From Akkermansiaceae bacterium (GTDB lineage Bacteria; Verrucomicrobiota; Verrucomicrobiia; Verrucomicrobiales; Akkermansiaceae): a DNA stretch of 37,762 bases. The stretch covers positions 1 through 37,762 of the forward strand of contig JANYEC010000100.1 of assembly GCA_025363295.1 (NCBI GenBank), in the 5' to 3' direction. A program made the translations under genes and the position numbers. Below are positions 25,742 through 35,054 of this stretch, in pieces (the first letter of the stretch is position 1; each line of letters begins with the position of its first letter). Under the pieces are notes generated by a model. It saw only the letters and a list, made by a program, of their open reading frames with translations. It was not told where the DNA came from and searched no databases.

Positions 25742-26455
25742 ATGTTACTGCGCCTCACTGCCCTGCTCGCCATTTGCTTGCTGAGTTCATGCCTCGACTG
25801 CCATGAGGAAATCTGGCTGGAGGCAAATGGTAGCGGGCACGCGGACGTCTGTTACACGCTGCCCGCCGTAGCCGCAAAATTCCAAGGTGGCGAAGAAGGC
25901 GTGCGGAGACTGTTAGAGGAATTTCTAGCAGATTCGAAAGTTTTAAAATCCTCAAGCTATGAGGTGAACACCGAGAACGACCGCCTAAAGATCCGGGTTC
26001 GGGCGGCGTTCGACTCGGCTTTGGACCTGAAGGAGATTTCCACAGGCGGCCACATGGGTAAACTCCCCGCCGCCGCTTCCAATCTAGCAGGCAAGGTGGC
26101 GGTTTCCGTTCATGGCAGAACCGTGGATCTCACCCGCACGATTTCACCTGGGGCAGCATTACCGGGTTCCACGTTCATGCCAGAGTCCAGCTTCGATGGG
26201 CATCGACTGGTTTACATCATCCATCTGCCGATGGCTGCCACCGAATCGAATGCCACACGCGTCGGAGAAAACGGCCGCAAATTGGTTTGGGATTTTTCTC
26301 TAGCAGAAGCAATCAAGACTCCAGTCACAACCCATTTCAAGGCGAACGTTCCCATTCCGTATTGGCTGATAGGCGTGGTGATCGTCCTGATTTCTAGCCT
26401 TGGGTGGTTTGTTTTCGAGGGCATCCGGAGGTTTAGAAAACGCATCCAAGAGTGA
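25742..26455 (+). CDS. Lipoprotein of unknown function with C-terminal membrane helix
   Basis: Not recognised. 237 residues from the ATG at 25742; the signal peptide ends in the lipobox LLSSC (Cys about residue 17). The middle 180 residues are soluble, with 'EEIWLEANGSGHADVCYTLP' after the signal. A membrane helix 'YWLIGVVIVLISSLGWFVFEG' and a basic tail close the protein. Having both a lipid anchor and a C-terminal helix is unusual but is shared by some LppM-like envelope proteins. Last gene of the four-gene run. Confidence 0.7.
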   Translation: MLLRLTALLAICLLSSCLDCHEEIWLEANGSGHADVCYTLPAVAAKFQGGEEGVRRLLEEFLADSKVLKSSSYEVNTENDRLKIRVRAAFDSALDLKEISTGGHMGKLPAAASNLAGKVAVSVHGRTVDLTRTISPGAALPGSTFMPESSFDGHRLVYIIHLPMAATESNATRVGENGRKLVWDFSLAEAIKTPVTTHFKANVPIPYWLIGVVIVLISSLGWFVFEGIRRFRKRIQE

Positions 26456-26523
26456 TGTCCCCTTCAAATCTGCACCTTTGAACAACCGAAAAACGTTAGA
26501 AGGGTGAGACGACGCCGCGCTCG

Positions 26524-28671
26524 TCACGGCTCCTCCACACCCTTTTCGATGACTTCGTTGTCGCCCACGGGAATGGCACGGATGGCGCGGGGCTTTTCGG
26601 GCGGTGACTCTTCAGGAGTAAGTTCTTCGGGCGGAGCTTGATCACTGCGCAGAGGTTCCACGGGCAGGGCTTTGAGAACGTTGCCACCAGCGGATTTATC
26701 AGGCGCGGGGGATTCACTTTCGGAGTCCGCGGCGTCAGGGTCTTTGGGAATCGCTTTGGGAATATTTTCGTTACCGGACTCAGGCGCGTGTTCATCCACC
26801 ACGACAAGCGCCTTCTTCGGCGGGGCAATGATTTCCTTAATGTCGTCTTTGATTCCTTCGAAAAACTTTTTCACCATCGGTGCCGCCATGCGACCGCCGG
26901 AAACCGTTTCACCTGGGCTACCCTCATAGAGCACGGCGAACGAATAGCGCGGGTTATCTTCGGGTAGAAATCCAGCGAACCACGCGAGCCGCTGTTCCTT
27001 CGCTGGAGGCCCCCATTGCGCCGTTCCGGTTTTCCCGCAGAGCGTGGTATAACTGAGTTGCGCCGCAGAGCCTGTGCCGCCGGGGCCATTCACCACGTCG
27101 CTCATTCCTTTGTGGACGATTTCAACAGCCTTCGGGTCGATGCCCAGCCAGTTCTTTCTCTCAGGAATGGCCGCTTTCACAACGCGCCCACGAGTGTCCT
27201 GCACCTGGCGGATGAGCTGGAGTTTCGGCAAAGCACCGCCGTTAGCAATCCCCGCCATCGCTTGGGCGACTTGGAGCGGCGATGCTAACAAGCTTCCCTG
27301 TCCGATTGCCAAATTCGCAGTATCGCCATCGAGAATGCGGCGTTTTTCGTTCTTCAACATCCATTCGTCACTCGGCACCAAGCCTGGGCTTTCACCGATG
27401 AGTGGAAGTCCGGTTTTCTCACCAAAACCAAGGCGGCGGGCGACGTTAAGAAATGCAGAATGGCCCACATCGATACCAACCTGATAGAACCATGTATTGC
27501 AAGAACGAGCGAGCGCACGTTTCACATTGATCGAGCCTTCCGGGGTTTTACTCCAATTGCGCATGACTGTCCGGCCGATCGTGATCGATGCAGGGCAATA
27601 AATTTCCGAATTTTCGGTGACCTTACCATTGTTCAAAGCAGCAAGCGCTACAATCGGTTTGAATGAAGACGCCGGTGGATAGACCGATTGAAAAGCGCGT
27701 CCGAATAGCGGTTGTGAGGGATCATCATTCAACCGTTTGAAATCAACATCATTGATGCCTGGAATAAACCGGTTGAGATCGAACGAAGGACGCGAGGCCA
27801 TCACTAACACTTCACCCGTCACCACATCGATGACGACGAACGCACCGCGTTTGCAGCCGTTGCGCAGGGTCTTCTCCGCAAGCATCTGCCATTGAAGATT
27901 CAAGGTCGTGACAAGAGTGCCACCCGGGCGCGGACGCTTCACTTGTTCTTCGAGTAGTTTGTTTCCGCTCTCATCGAAAAGTAAGCGCTTCATCCCTGCG
28001 TCACCTGTTAGTTGCTCGTTGAAAAATTTCTCTAACCCCGCACGACCTTCGCTTTCCTCCCACAAGGGTTCGTTGAAATTGATTGGCCCCGTGGGCAGTT
28101 TTCCCACACTGCCCGAGTAGCCGATGATGTGTGAGGCCAACTCGCCATGGGGGTATTCGCGGCAATAGATCGGTTGCAAGACCAAGCCCGCAGAAAGCTT
28201 CGATTCGATTGCATGGGCTTCCTTCTCATCTAACTGGCTAGTGACTAACAGCGGCAGCCAGCGGCGATTTTTGTAGTGGTTGTATAATTCTTCATCCGTC
28301 TTCGGCGTGAGCTTCTTGACGATCAATTGCAGCGCATCCAGCCGGGTGCGTGCCCAGCTCACCACGAAATCGCGGTCGGCATTTTCAAACTGCCGGAACT
28401 GCAGCGCCACCTGATAGGCCACGCGATTCTGAGCGATGGCGGCCCCTTCCCGGTCCACAATCTGGCCTCGCGGTGCCGGGATTTTCAAAGTGATCGTCCG
28501 CGCATCTTTGCGAGTGCTGATGGCACCATCCGATGCATTTTTCGCAGGAAGGCTCTCCGGCACACGATCAACTTTCGCGATGTCCGGGGCACGAGATGGC
28601 TGCCCTCCCACCCACTGGGCCACCAAGCAGCAGATTAGCCAGACTCGCCAAAAGGACGCAGAATTCACCAT
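26524..28671 (-). CDS. mrdA: Penicillin-binding protein 2, peptidoglycan transpeptidase
   Basis: A class B PBP of 715 residues, with an N-terminal membrane helix (about 7-24), a dimerisation region with 'APRGQIVDREG', and the transpeptidase domain. The active-site Ser is in 'PPASSFKP' (SxxK, Ser335/Lys338), with 'SCN' at 390-392 and 'CGKTGTAQ' (Lys547). It cross-links peptidoglycan for side-wall growth. The start at 28671 (MVNSASF) puts the helix next to the N-terminus. An acidic, Pro/Glu-rich tail of about 80 residues after 'KKFFEGIKDDI' is not part of the standard enzyme. The usual neighbours rodA and mreBCD are absent here. Confidence 0.92.
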   Translation of the reverse strand: MVNSASFWRVWLICCLVAQWVGGQPSRAPDIAKVDRVPESLPAKNASDGAISTRKDARTITLKIPAPRGQIVDREGAAIAQNRVAYQVALQFRQFENADRDFVVSWARTRLDALQLIVKKLTPKTDEELYNHYKNRRWLPLLVTSQLDEKEAHAIESKLSAGLVLQPIYCREYPHGELASHIIGYSGSVGKLPTGPINFNEPLWEESEGRAGLEKFFNEQLTGDAGMKRLLFDESGNKLLEEQVKRPRPGGTLVTTLNLQWQMLAEKTLRNGCKRGAFVVIDVVTGEVLVMASRPSFDLNRFIPGINDVDFKRLNDDPSQPLFGRAFQSVYPPASSFKPIVALAALNNGKVTENSEIYCPASITIGRTVMRNWSKTPEGSINVKRALARSCNTWFYQVGIDVGHSAFLNVARRLGFGEKTGLPLIGESPGLVPSDEWMLKNEKRRILDGDTANLAIGQGSLLASPLQVAQAMAGIANGGALPKLQLIRQVQDTRGRVVKAAIPERKNWLGIDPKAVEIVHKGMSDVVNGPGGTGSAAQLSYTTLCGKTGTAQWGPPAKEQRLAWFAGFLPEDNPRYSFAVLYEGSPGETVSGGRMAAPMVKKFFEGIKDDIKEIIAPPKKALVVVDEHAPESGNENIPKAIPKDPDAADSESESPAPDKSAGGNVLKALPVEPLRSDQAPPEELTPEESPPEKPRAIRAIPVGDNEVIEKGVEEP

Positions 28672-28713
28672 AGATTTGAAAAGTCTAATCGCGAAAAAGC
28701 GGCAAGGCAACGC

Positions 28714-29343
28714 TCAATCCCACCCAGACTCCTTCCACTCTGAGGGCGATTTCCCGATGTTTTCGACGATCTCCGCCGGCACGAAGATGAACTCATCCGC
28801 GCGTGTCTGCGACGGCTCCATGCGAAAACGCACCATTTTCCGCTCGCGGTGACTGTTGCCGACGACGGTGAGATCTACGAAAATATCCAGAGCGCCGTCC
28901 TGCTTCGGCATCACTTTGAGTAGCCCCGGGATCGGGTAAACCGCGCGAGGCGGCCCCAGCTCGCCCTTCTTCACCGTGAACTCTGCTCGTTTTCCCAGAT
29001 AGTTCACGGGATACCATTCGTCGCGTTTCGTGATCGCCGTCCGCGTGCGGATACGATGCACGGTGAAATATTCATGATTGCGCGGTTTCCCCACCGCCTC
29101 GACCCGCCAACTGAACGGACCATCAAACGTGGCAACCGCCGTGGAAACCACCATTGCGCTCAGAGCATAACTGCCGCCGGATGTGCCCTCCGGTTTCACC
29201 TGCATCCGGATAGAAGCTCCGTTCACTTTCACGGCGGGCGATGACGCATCGGCAGCGTAGGTGTTTTTTTTCGCGACCAGGCTGATGCACGAGCTCGAGG
29301 AAATCAAAAGAGCAGCACTTGTCGCCAGTCGGGACCCGTGCAT
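28714..29343 (-). CDS. Lipoprotein of unknown function
   Basis: Not recognised. 209 residues from the ATG at 29343, with a short signal peptide ending SSSC (lipobox-like, Cys about residue 19). An ATG at 29373 gives a longer signal but would overlap the divergent M48 gene. The body includes 'SMRMQVKP'-like basic and hydrophobic segments and 'VDLTVVGNSHRERKMVRFRMEP', suggesting a small beta domain. It lies 42 bases upstream of PBP2 on the same strand, so the two may share a transcript. Confidence 0.6.
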   Translation of the reverse strand: MHGSRLATSAALLISSSSCISLVAKKNTYAADASSPAVKVNGASIRMQVKPEGTSGGSYALSAMVVSTAVATFDGPFSWRVEAVGKPRNHEYFTVHRIRTRTAITKRDEWYPVNYLGKRAEFTVKKGELGPPRAVYPIPGLLKVMPKQDGALDIFVDLTVVGNSHRERKMVRFRMEPSQTRADEFIFVPAEIVENIGKSPSEWKESGWD

Positions 29344-29353
29344 GATACGCGCA

Positions 29354-30610
29354 ATGAGCGATTGGAACTTCATGTCGGTAATTATTCTGGTGGGACTTTT
29401 CCTGCTTTGGAAGCTGGAATTTGCGGCCACCTTACTGAACTTGAAGGCCTTCCCTGCCTCCGTTCCCAAAGGTTTTGAGGATGTGATGGACTGTGAAAAA
29501 CTCCGCAAAGCCCACGCCTACCTTCGCGCCCACGCCCAATTCGGCATCGTGCAATCCACGGTTTCTCTCGCGGTCATGCTGATTTTTTGGTCGCTGGGCG
29601 GATTTGGTTGGCTCGATGGGCTGGCGCGGTCCTTGGGTTTTTCGGAAGTGATCACGGGCCTCGTTTTCCTCACTGCCTTGCTCGCCAGTCAAAGCCTCAT
29701 CGGCCTGCCGTTTTCTTATTATGATACTTTCGTGATCGAGGAAAAATTCGGGTTTAACCGTGCGACTCTCGCCACTTTCATCACGGATCGCGTGAAGGGA
29801 ATTCTGCTAGGTGCCGTCATCGGCATGCCCTTGGCTGCCGCAGTGTTGTGGATTTTCGGAAACATCCAGAATGCTTGGCTGTGGGCTTGGGCGGTCGTCA
29901 CCGCGTTCCAAATGATCCTCACCTACCTCGCCCCATCCTTGATCATGCCGCTGTTTAATAGGTTTACCCCAATGCCTGAGGGGGCACTCAAAAATGCTAT
30001 CGAAGCGCTCGGCGTGAAATGCGGCTTTCCTCTATCAGGCGTGTTCGTGATGGATGGCTCGAAGCGCTCCACCAAGGCGAATGCGTTCTTCACCGGGCTG
30101 GGAAAACAGAAGAAGATCGCCCTTTTCGACACGCTTGTGGATAAGAGCACACAGCCGGAGCTGTTGGGGGTGTTAGCCCATGAGATCGGCCACTTCCGCT
30201 GTGGTCATATCAAGCAGCGTCTCGCCGTCGGGCTGGTGCAAATGGCCGTGATCTTTTTCCTGCTAGGCCTCGCTACCGATCCTGAGGGGAAATTCGCTCG
30301 TCTGCTTTTCGATGCCTTCGGCGTCCGAAAAATCTCCCCCCACGCCGGACTGGTGTTCTTCAGCATTCTGCTGGAGCCCGTCAGCAAGCTGCTAACGGTG
30401 GCTGCAAACACGTGGTCGAGGAAACACGAATTCGAGGCAGATGCGTATGCCGCCCAAGTCACCGGCGATGGGGCAGCCCTCGGGGAAGCGCTTAAAAAAC
30501 TCTCTGCGGACCACCTATCTCACCCCTCGCCCGCTGCTCTGCGGGTCTGGTTAGACTATTCGCATCCTCCGCTGCTTCAGAGGCTGGAGGCGCTGAGGAA
30601 ATGGGAATAG
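29354..30610 (+). CDS. M48 (Ste24-like CAAX prenyl protease) membrane metallopeptidase
   Basis: 418 residues with membrane helices at the N-terminus and in the middle, in the Ste24 arrangement. The zinc motif is HEIGH at 276-280 in 'VLAHEIGHFRCGH', and the third ligand Glu lies in 'KHEFEADAYA' (about 361). 'MDGSKRSTKANAFFTGLG' is the conserved segment before the active site. It probably cleaves membrane or misfolded envelope proteins. The ATG at 29354 leaves 10 bases to the divergent lipoprotein start at 29343; an ATG at 29342 would overlap it. The stop is TAG. Confidence 0.92.
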   Translation: MSDWNFMSVIILVGLFLLWKLEFAATLLNLKAFPASVPKGFEDVMDCEKLRKAHAYLRAHAQFGIVQSTVSLAVMLIFWSLGGFGWLDGLARSLGFSEVITGLVFLTALLASQSLIGLPFSYYDTFVIEEKFGFNRATLATFITDRVKGILLGAVIGMPLAAAVLWIFGNIQNAWLWAWAVVTAFQMILTYLAPSLIMPLFNRFTPMPEGALKNAIEALGVKCGFPLSGVFVMDGSKRSTKANAFFTGLGKQKKIALFDTLVDKSTQPELLGVLAHEIGHFRCGHIKQRLAVGLVQMAVIFFLLGLATDPEGKFARLLFDAFGVRKISPHAGLVFFSILLEPVSKLLTVAANTWSRKHEFEADAYAAQVTGDGAALGEALKKLSADHLSHPSPAALRVWLDYSHPPLLQRLEALRKWE

Positions 30611-30681
30611 GTCCTATAAGACTTATGTGAATATATCCTTTGGGTCATTCACCTTCTAACAAGGAGAAAAACTAGCAATCT

Positions 30682-31353
30682 TCACGCCGAATAGATCGAG
30701 CCATCTTTGATGATGAGCGTGCGATCACCAACTTTTGCTAGATTCTGGTCATGGGTGACAACGACCAACGTAACCCCATGTTCGGTGGCTAAATCTAACA
30801 ATATCCTCATGGTTTCACCGCTGTTTGCAGAATCGAGGTTCCCGGTTGGCTCGTCGGCGAAGAGCACTTTCGGTTCATTGACGATGGCACGGGCGATGGC
30901 CACGCGCTGTTGTTCGCCGCCGGAAAGTTCAGCGGGTAGGTGGTCCATACGGTTGCTGAGGCCTACTCGTTCAAGGGCTTTCAGAGCAAGCGCCGTGGAG
31001 TCCTTCCCCGCGATCGCACCCGGGACGGCGACATTTTCCAAGGCGGTCAATTCAGGCAACAGGTGATAATTTTGAAAGACGTAGCCGATCCGTTGGTTGC
31101 GAAATTTCGCCTGTTCCTTGCGGCCCATCCCGTAGAGGTCCGTGCCGTCGATTTTCACGCTTCCCTGCTCCGGGTGTTCGAGTCCTGCTAGAGTGTAAAG
31201 CAGCGTCGTTTTCCCCGCGCCACTCGGCCCGCAGAGGAAGACCTTCTCGCCACGGTGGATGTTGAGATCGATTCCATGAAGCACTTCGATGGATTTTCGC
31301 CCAATCTTGTAGCTGCGGTGGAGGTTGATCGTTTCAATCATCGTTTCGTTCAT
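30682..31353 (-). CDS. ABC transporter ATP-binding protein, LolD/MacB type
   Basis: An ABC ATPase of 223 residues with Walker A 'GPSGAGKT' (42-49), Q-loop 'YVFQNYHLLPELTALENV', signature 'LSGGEQQR' (143-150), Walker B 'VLFADEPTGNLD' and the switch His in 'VVVTHD'. The 'PTGNLDS' and 'FQNYHLLP' motifs fit the LolD/FtsE/MacB group, which extracts lipoproteins or drives other mechanotransmission systems. No permease gene is adjacent on either side, so its partner is elsewhere. An ATG four codons in (31341) is an alternative start. Confidence 0.88.
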   Translation of the reverse strand: MNETMIETINLHRSYKIGRKSIEVLHGIDLNIHRGEKVFLCGPSGAGKTTLLYTLAGLEHPEQGSVKIDGTDLYGMGRKEQAKFRNQRIGYVFQNYHLLPELTALENVAVPGAIAGKDSTALALKALERVGLSNRMDHLPAELSGGEQQRVAIARAIVNEPKVLFADEPTGNLDSANSGETMRILLDLATEHGVTLVVVTHDQNLAKVGDRTLIIKDGSIYSA

Positions 31354-31508
31354 CGGGGGGAGCTTGGCCGATCACTTGACAGCGTGCAAGAGTTGGCGCT
31401 GAATCTTTGGTGTTGCATCCTCACACCACCGTGCGGGCTTTTTCGTAACAGTTGAGTCGTGAAATCGGCTCCCGTGAGTCGCAAATCACTTTGTTTCCAT
31501 CTTCAGCT

Positions 31509-32372
31509 ATGTCCCTGCGGAATATCAGAATGGCGTTTACCGCATGCATCTTGCGGGCAATAGTGCTCCTTGTTCTGCCAGCCCCGGCCGATGGACACGG
31601 CACCCAGCACCACTTGATGGAAGTGGTGGACGAAAAAATCAAAAGCTCACCTGAAGACGCGGGTTTATGGTACCAGCGGGCAATTTTACACCTCGAACAT
31701 GAAGACACCGGCCAAGCCATCAGCGATCTCGAAAAAGCCGAATACCTCTCCCCCGGCAAGCTTCCCACGTATTTGCTAAAAGCCCAAGCGCTCACGCTGG
31801 AAGGAAAACTAACGGATGCTAAATCCGCCATCGACGCGCAAATTCTTCGGTTCCCGGAGCAGAGCCGTGGCTACGCATTGAGGGCGCGGATTCTTTTGAA
31901 AACCGGTGCCCCTCAGAACGGACTCATGGACTATCGAATCGCCCTCGCAAAGTCCCCCGCTGCCGAACCAGACCTCATTCACGAAGTCTCAACGGCGATG
32001 GCAGCCAACGGCGCGGTGGAAGAAGCCATCGAAGTGCTTGATGCGGGCATTCAACGCCTTGGAGCAATCCCTTCTCTCACCATCAAACTTCTTGAAACGG
32101 AAGTGCAAGTGGGCCGCTATGATGCTGCTTTATCCCGGGTGAATAAATTCCAACAATCCGCCTCGCGTCCGGAACCTTGGATGGCGAAACGGGCGGAACT
32201 GCTAGGCCAAGCCCACCGGATCGAAGAGTCTCGCGCCAGCTGGCAAGCACTCGTCACCCACCTACGAAACCTCCCTGTAAACGAACGTGACAGCACCTCC
32301 ATGAGCCTGCTCGCAGCAAGAGCGCACGAAGCTCTAACGGACAAGCTCCCGCCCCAATCTCCTAACGAATGA
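31509..32372 (+). CDS. Secreted or membrane-anchored TPR protein
   Basis: 287 residues from the ATG at 31509, with a hydrophobic N-terminal segment ('FTACILRAIVLLVLPAPADG') serving as signal peptide or anchor. After it come several tetratricopeptide-like repeats with A/Y/L patterning, for example 'AGLWYQRAILHLEHEDTGQAISDLEKAEYLSP' and the next units. TPRs mediate protein contacts. Its stop overlaps the start of the metallophosphoesterase gene (ATGA), which implies coupled translation and a shared extracytoplasmic role. A start seven codons later (31530) is possible. Confidence 0.8.
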   Translation: MSLRNIRMAFTACILRAIVLLVLPAPADGHGTQHHLMEVVDEKIKSSPEDAGLWYQRAILHLEHEDTGQAISDLEKAEYLSPGKLPTYLLKAQALTLEGKLTDAKSAIDAQILRFPEQSRGYALRARILLKTGAPQNGLMDYRIALAKSPAAEPDLIHEVSTAMAANGAVEEAIEVLDAGIQRLGAIPSLTIKLLETEVQVGRYDAALSRVNKFQQSASRPEPWMAKRAELLGQAHRIEESRASWQALVTHLRNLPVNERDSTSMSLLAARAHEALTDKLPPQSPNE

Positions 32373-34987
32373 AGCCCTCTCTCCTCACCCTTCTCGCCTT
32401 CTGCTCTACCTTCCTGTTTCCCGCAGAGGCCGTGAACTTCAGTAACGCCTATTATCAGGACTTCAACACCATGGGAACGGGAAGCGCTTTCATCACCGAC
32501 TGGAGCATCAAAAATGGCAACGGAGGGACCGATAGCAGTACGTGGATCAGCACCATTCCGGGGTCCGGCGCGAACAGCGTGGCCACCATGGTCGCGACGA
32601 GCGGCAACCTAACTTATAACAATGCAGTGGAAGGCCCCATGGCATTTAATATCCATGGTTACAATTTACGCGGGACGAACGATTCAGACCGCGCACTGGG
32701 CACCTCGCCCACAGGCGCCAGCGGAGTTGCGATTCAGTTGGTCCTCACCAACACTCGCGGATCGGCCATCACCGGCTTACGAATCGGCTATGATATCCGG
32801 CGTTACGCAGCCGTCTCCACCATTGATGGCGACGCTGAATTGCCCGGCTATCAGCTTTTTTATAGCCTCGACGGCGGTAGCACCTGGACCAATGTCCCCG
32901 CGCTCAACCCGACTCTTTCTGGTGCGGGCATTCAGGTTCCCAACACACAGGGGACCACAAGCGTTCCTCTAACATCGATCAATCTTTTATCTAACTGGAT
33001 CCCCGGCTCGAACCTGCTTCTGCGTTGGGTCGATGACAATGCGGAGGCCACCTCGCCAGACCAGATCTATGGCTTAGACAATGTCGCGATTCAGGAAATC
33101 AACTATTCTCCGCCCACTTCCGGCAGCCTCACCCGTGGGCCCTATCTGAATCTCGCCAATCATGAAAGCATCGTCATCCGCTGGCGCTCATCGTTATCCA
33201 TTGCTGGCCGCGTGCGCTATGGCACATCCGTCGCCAACCTCAATCAAATGGTAGATGAAGCGATTCCAAAAACGGATCATGAAATCAAGCTCACCGGTCT
33301 ATCACCTTACACCCGCTACTATTACAGCGTCGGCTCGGCGAATGACACACTCACCCCGGAACCGTCCGAAACCACCTCATTTACACCCGGCGCACCTGCC
33401 CCGACAGCGGCGGACTACACCTTCCGCACCTCTCCCCTGCCCGGCACGGCGGTGAATACGCGCATCTGGATCGTGGGTGATTGTGGGCGCGGCACGCAGG
33501 CCCAAGCGAGCGGTAGGGATGCTTATTACAGTTATAATGGCAGCCCATCTTTCACGGGAAGTCGAACACCAGACCTCAATCTACAACTGGGAGACAATGC
33601 TTACGAAAGCGGTAGTGATTCAGAATACGGCGTCGGCTATTTCAGTATCTACTCTAACATTTTTCGCAAAATGCCGCAGTGGAGTTGCTTAGGAAATCAC
33701 GAAACCAACGACTCCACTAGCAGTTCTGAAAATTTCCCTTACTTTGACATGTTTACCTTCCCGACCGCCGGTGAGTGCGGCGGCGCACCTTCCGGGACGG
33801 AACGATATTATAGTTTTAACTATGGCAATATCCACCTCATCTGCCTCGATTCCCAGACCAGCAATACCGAGGTGGATAATCCAGCCACGACCGGTGTGAA
33901 TGAGGATGGACCTATGGCGTCTTGGCTACGCGCTGATCTTGCTGCGAATACCGCCACTTGGACCATCGCATTCTGGCACCATCCACCGTATTCTAGGGGG
34001 AGTGTGGACTCGGATTATACTTCGCAGTCGATCACCATGCGAACCAATTTCAACCCCATCCTGGAAGCCGGAGGTGTGGATTTGCTCTACTTTGGCCACA
34101 GCCATAACTACGAGCGGAGTGTTCTGTTGGATGGCCATTACGGCGACTCGGCATCCATCACGAGCACGATGAAAAAAAATGTCGGAAACGGCAGCTTGAG
34201 CGGTTTTACAACGGGCGCATCCGGCACCATCCGAAATGGAGCTAACGGATTTACCGCCACTAACACCGTGAATGGTGCCGTCATCCCCGGAGACGGTAGC
34301 TACATCAAGCCCCTCACAGGACCGCGCGACCACTTCGGCGCAGTTTATAACACCGCGGGGATGTCCGGAGTTGCCGATTTAAGATCGATCAATCACCCGG
34401 CGATGTATGTTTGCTACAACACCGTGGGCACGGTGAACCTTGATGTGAATGGCAATACCCTCACTTCCACCTTTGTCCAAACAGGGGGGGCCACTCCGGA
34501 CAATTTCACCATCACCAAACAGGGTGCCGCCGATACCGATGGGGACGGGATCAGCGATGCGTATGAAATCGCTAATGGCCTGAACCGCTACGTGAACGAC
34601 GCCGCCAGCAGTGCGGATTCCGATGGTCTATCAAACTTTCTCGAATTCGCTTTCGGTCTCAATCCGCAGATCAACGATGGGGGTAATCTACAAGTCAATG
34701 TCCCTGGCGCCGTCCTCACCAAGCGCGGCACTCCTGCACTCTGGTATCAGTCTCTCAATGGCACAAATTTTCAGGTCATTTTCCTGCGCCGCAAGGATGC
34801 CGCTGAAACGGGACTGATTTATTCGGCTCAATTCAGTGGAAACCTCGTGCAATGGGAGACGAGCACTGCCCCCCCCACAGTGGTGGCAAGCGATGGGGAG
34901 ATGGAGGCGGTGAGCCTCAGTTTTCCGTTATTTGTTATAGGAAATGAGGGACGATTTTTTCGTATAAACGTCCGCAGCAATCATTAA
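32369..34987 (+). CDS. Large secreted purple-acid-phosphatase-like metallophosphoesterase
   Basis: 872 residues with a signal peptide (to about residue 21). Order: an N-terminal beta domain (about 25-245), a fibronectin-like purple-acid-phosphatase N domain (about 255-355), and a calcineurin-type phosphoesterase (about 365-600). Metal ligands are visible in 'IVGDCGRG', 'LGDNAYE', 'GNHE', 'AFWHHPPY' and 'GHSHNYER'. Near 720-770 are two calcium-loop repeats beginning 'DTDGDGISDAYE' and 'SADSDGLSNFLE', as in dockerin-like or thrombospondin-type-3 repeats of secreted Verrucomicrobiota proteins. A final beta region may serve for surface attachment. It probably releases phosphate from organic esters outside the cell. 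Confidence 0.88.
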   Translation: MKPSLLTLLAFCSTFLFPAEAVNFSNAYYQDFNTMGTGSAFITDWSIKNGNGGTDSSTWISTIPGSGANSVATMVATSGNLTYNNAVEGPMAFNIHGYNLRGTNDSDRALGTSPTGASGVAIQLVLTNTRGSAITGLRIGYDIRRYAAVSTIDGDAELPGYQLFYSLDGGSTWTNVPALNPTLSGAGIQVPNTQGTTSVPLTSINLLSNWIPGSNLLLRWVDDNAEATSPDQIYGLDNVAIQEINYSPPTSGSLTRGPYLNLANHESIVIRWRSSLSIAGRVRYGTSVANLNQMVDEAIPKTDHEIKLTGLSPYTRYYYSVGSANDTLTPEPSETTSFTPGAPAPTAADYTFRTSPLPGTAVNTRIWIVGDCGRGTQAQASGRDAYYSYNGSPSFTGSRTPDLNLQLGDNAYESGSDSEYGVGYFSIYSNIFRKMPQWSCLGNHETNDSTSSSENFPYFDMFTFPTAGECGGAPSGTERYYSFNYGNIHLICLDSQTSNTEVDNPATTGVNEDGPMASWLRADLAANTATWTIAFWHHPPYSRGSVDSDYTSQSITMRTNFNPILEAGGVDLLYFGHSHNYERSVLLDGHYGDSASITSTMKKNVGNGSLSGFTTGASGTIRNGANGFTATNTVNGAVIPGDGSYIKPLTGPRDHFGAVYNTAGMSGVADLRSINHPAMYVCYNTVGTVNLDVNGNTLTSTFVQTGGATPDNFTITKQGAADTDGDGISDAYEIANGLNRYVNDAASSADSDGLSNFLEFAFGLNPQINDGGNLQVNVPGAVLTKRGTPALWYQSLNGTNFQVIFLRRKDAAETGLIYSAQFSGNLVQWETSTAPPTVVASDGEMEAVSLSFPLFVIGNEGRFFRINVRSNH

Positions 34988-35054
34988 TGTTAGTTCCCTA
35001 ATATGATCGACTCGTGACTAAAAAAATCTGGCTCTATCACTCATGATCGAGTTG

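Noticed and set aside
30611..30681. Terminator between the M48 and LolD-type genes
   Set aside because: No stem of useful length was found in this convergent gap.
31376..31410. TTGACA as the -35 box of a plus-strand promoter for the TPR gene
   Set aside because: The -35 match is perfect but no acceptable -10 box follows at 16-18 bases.
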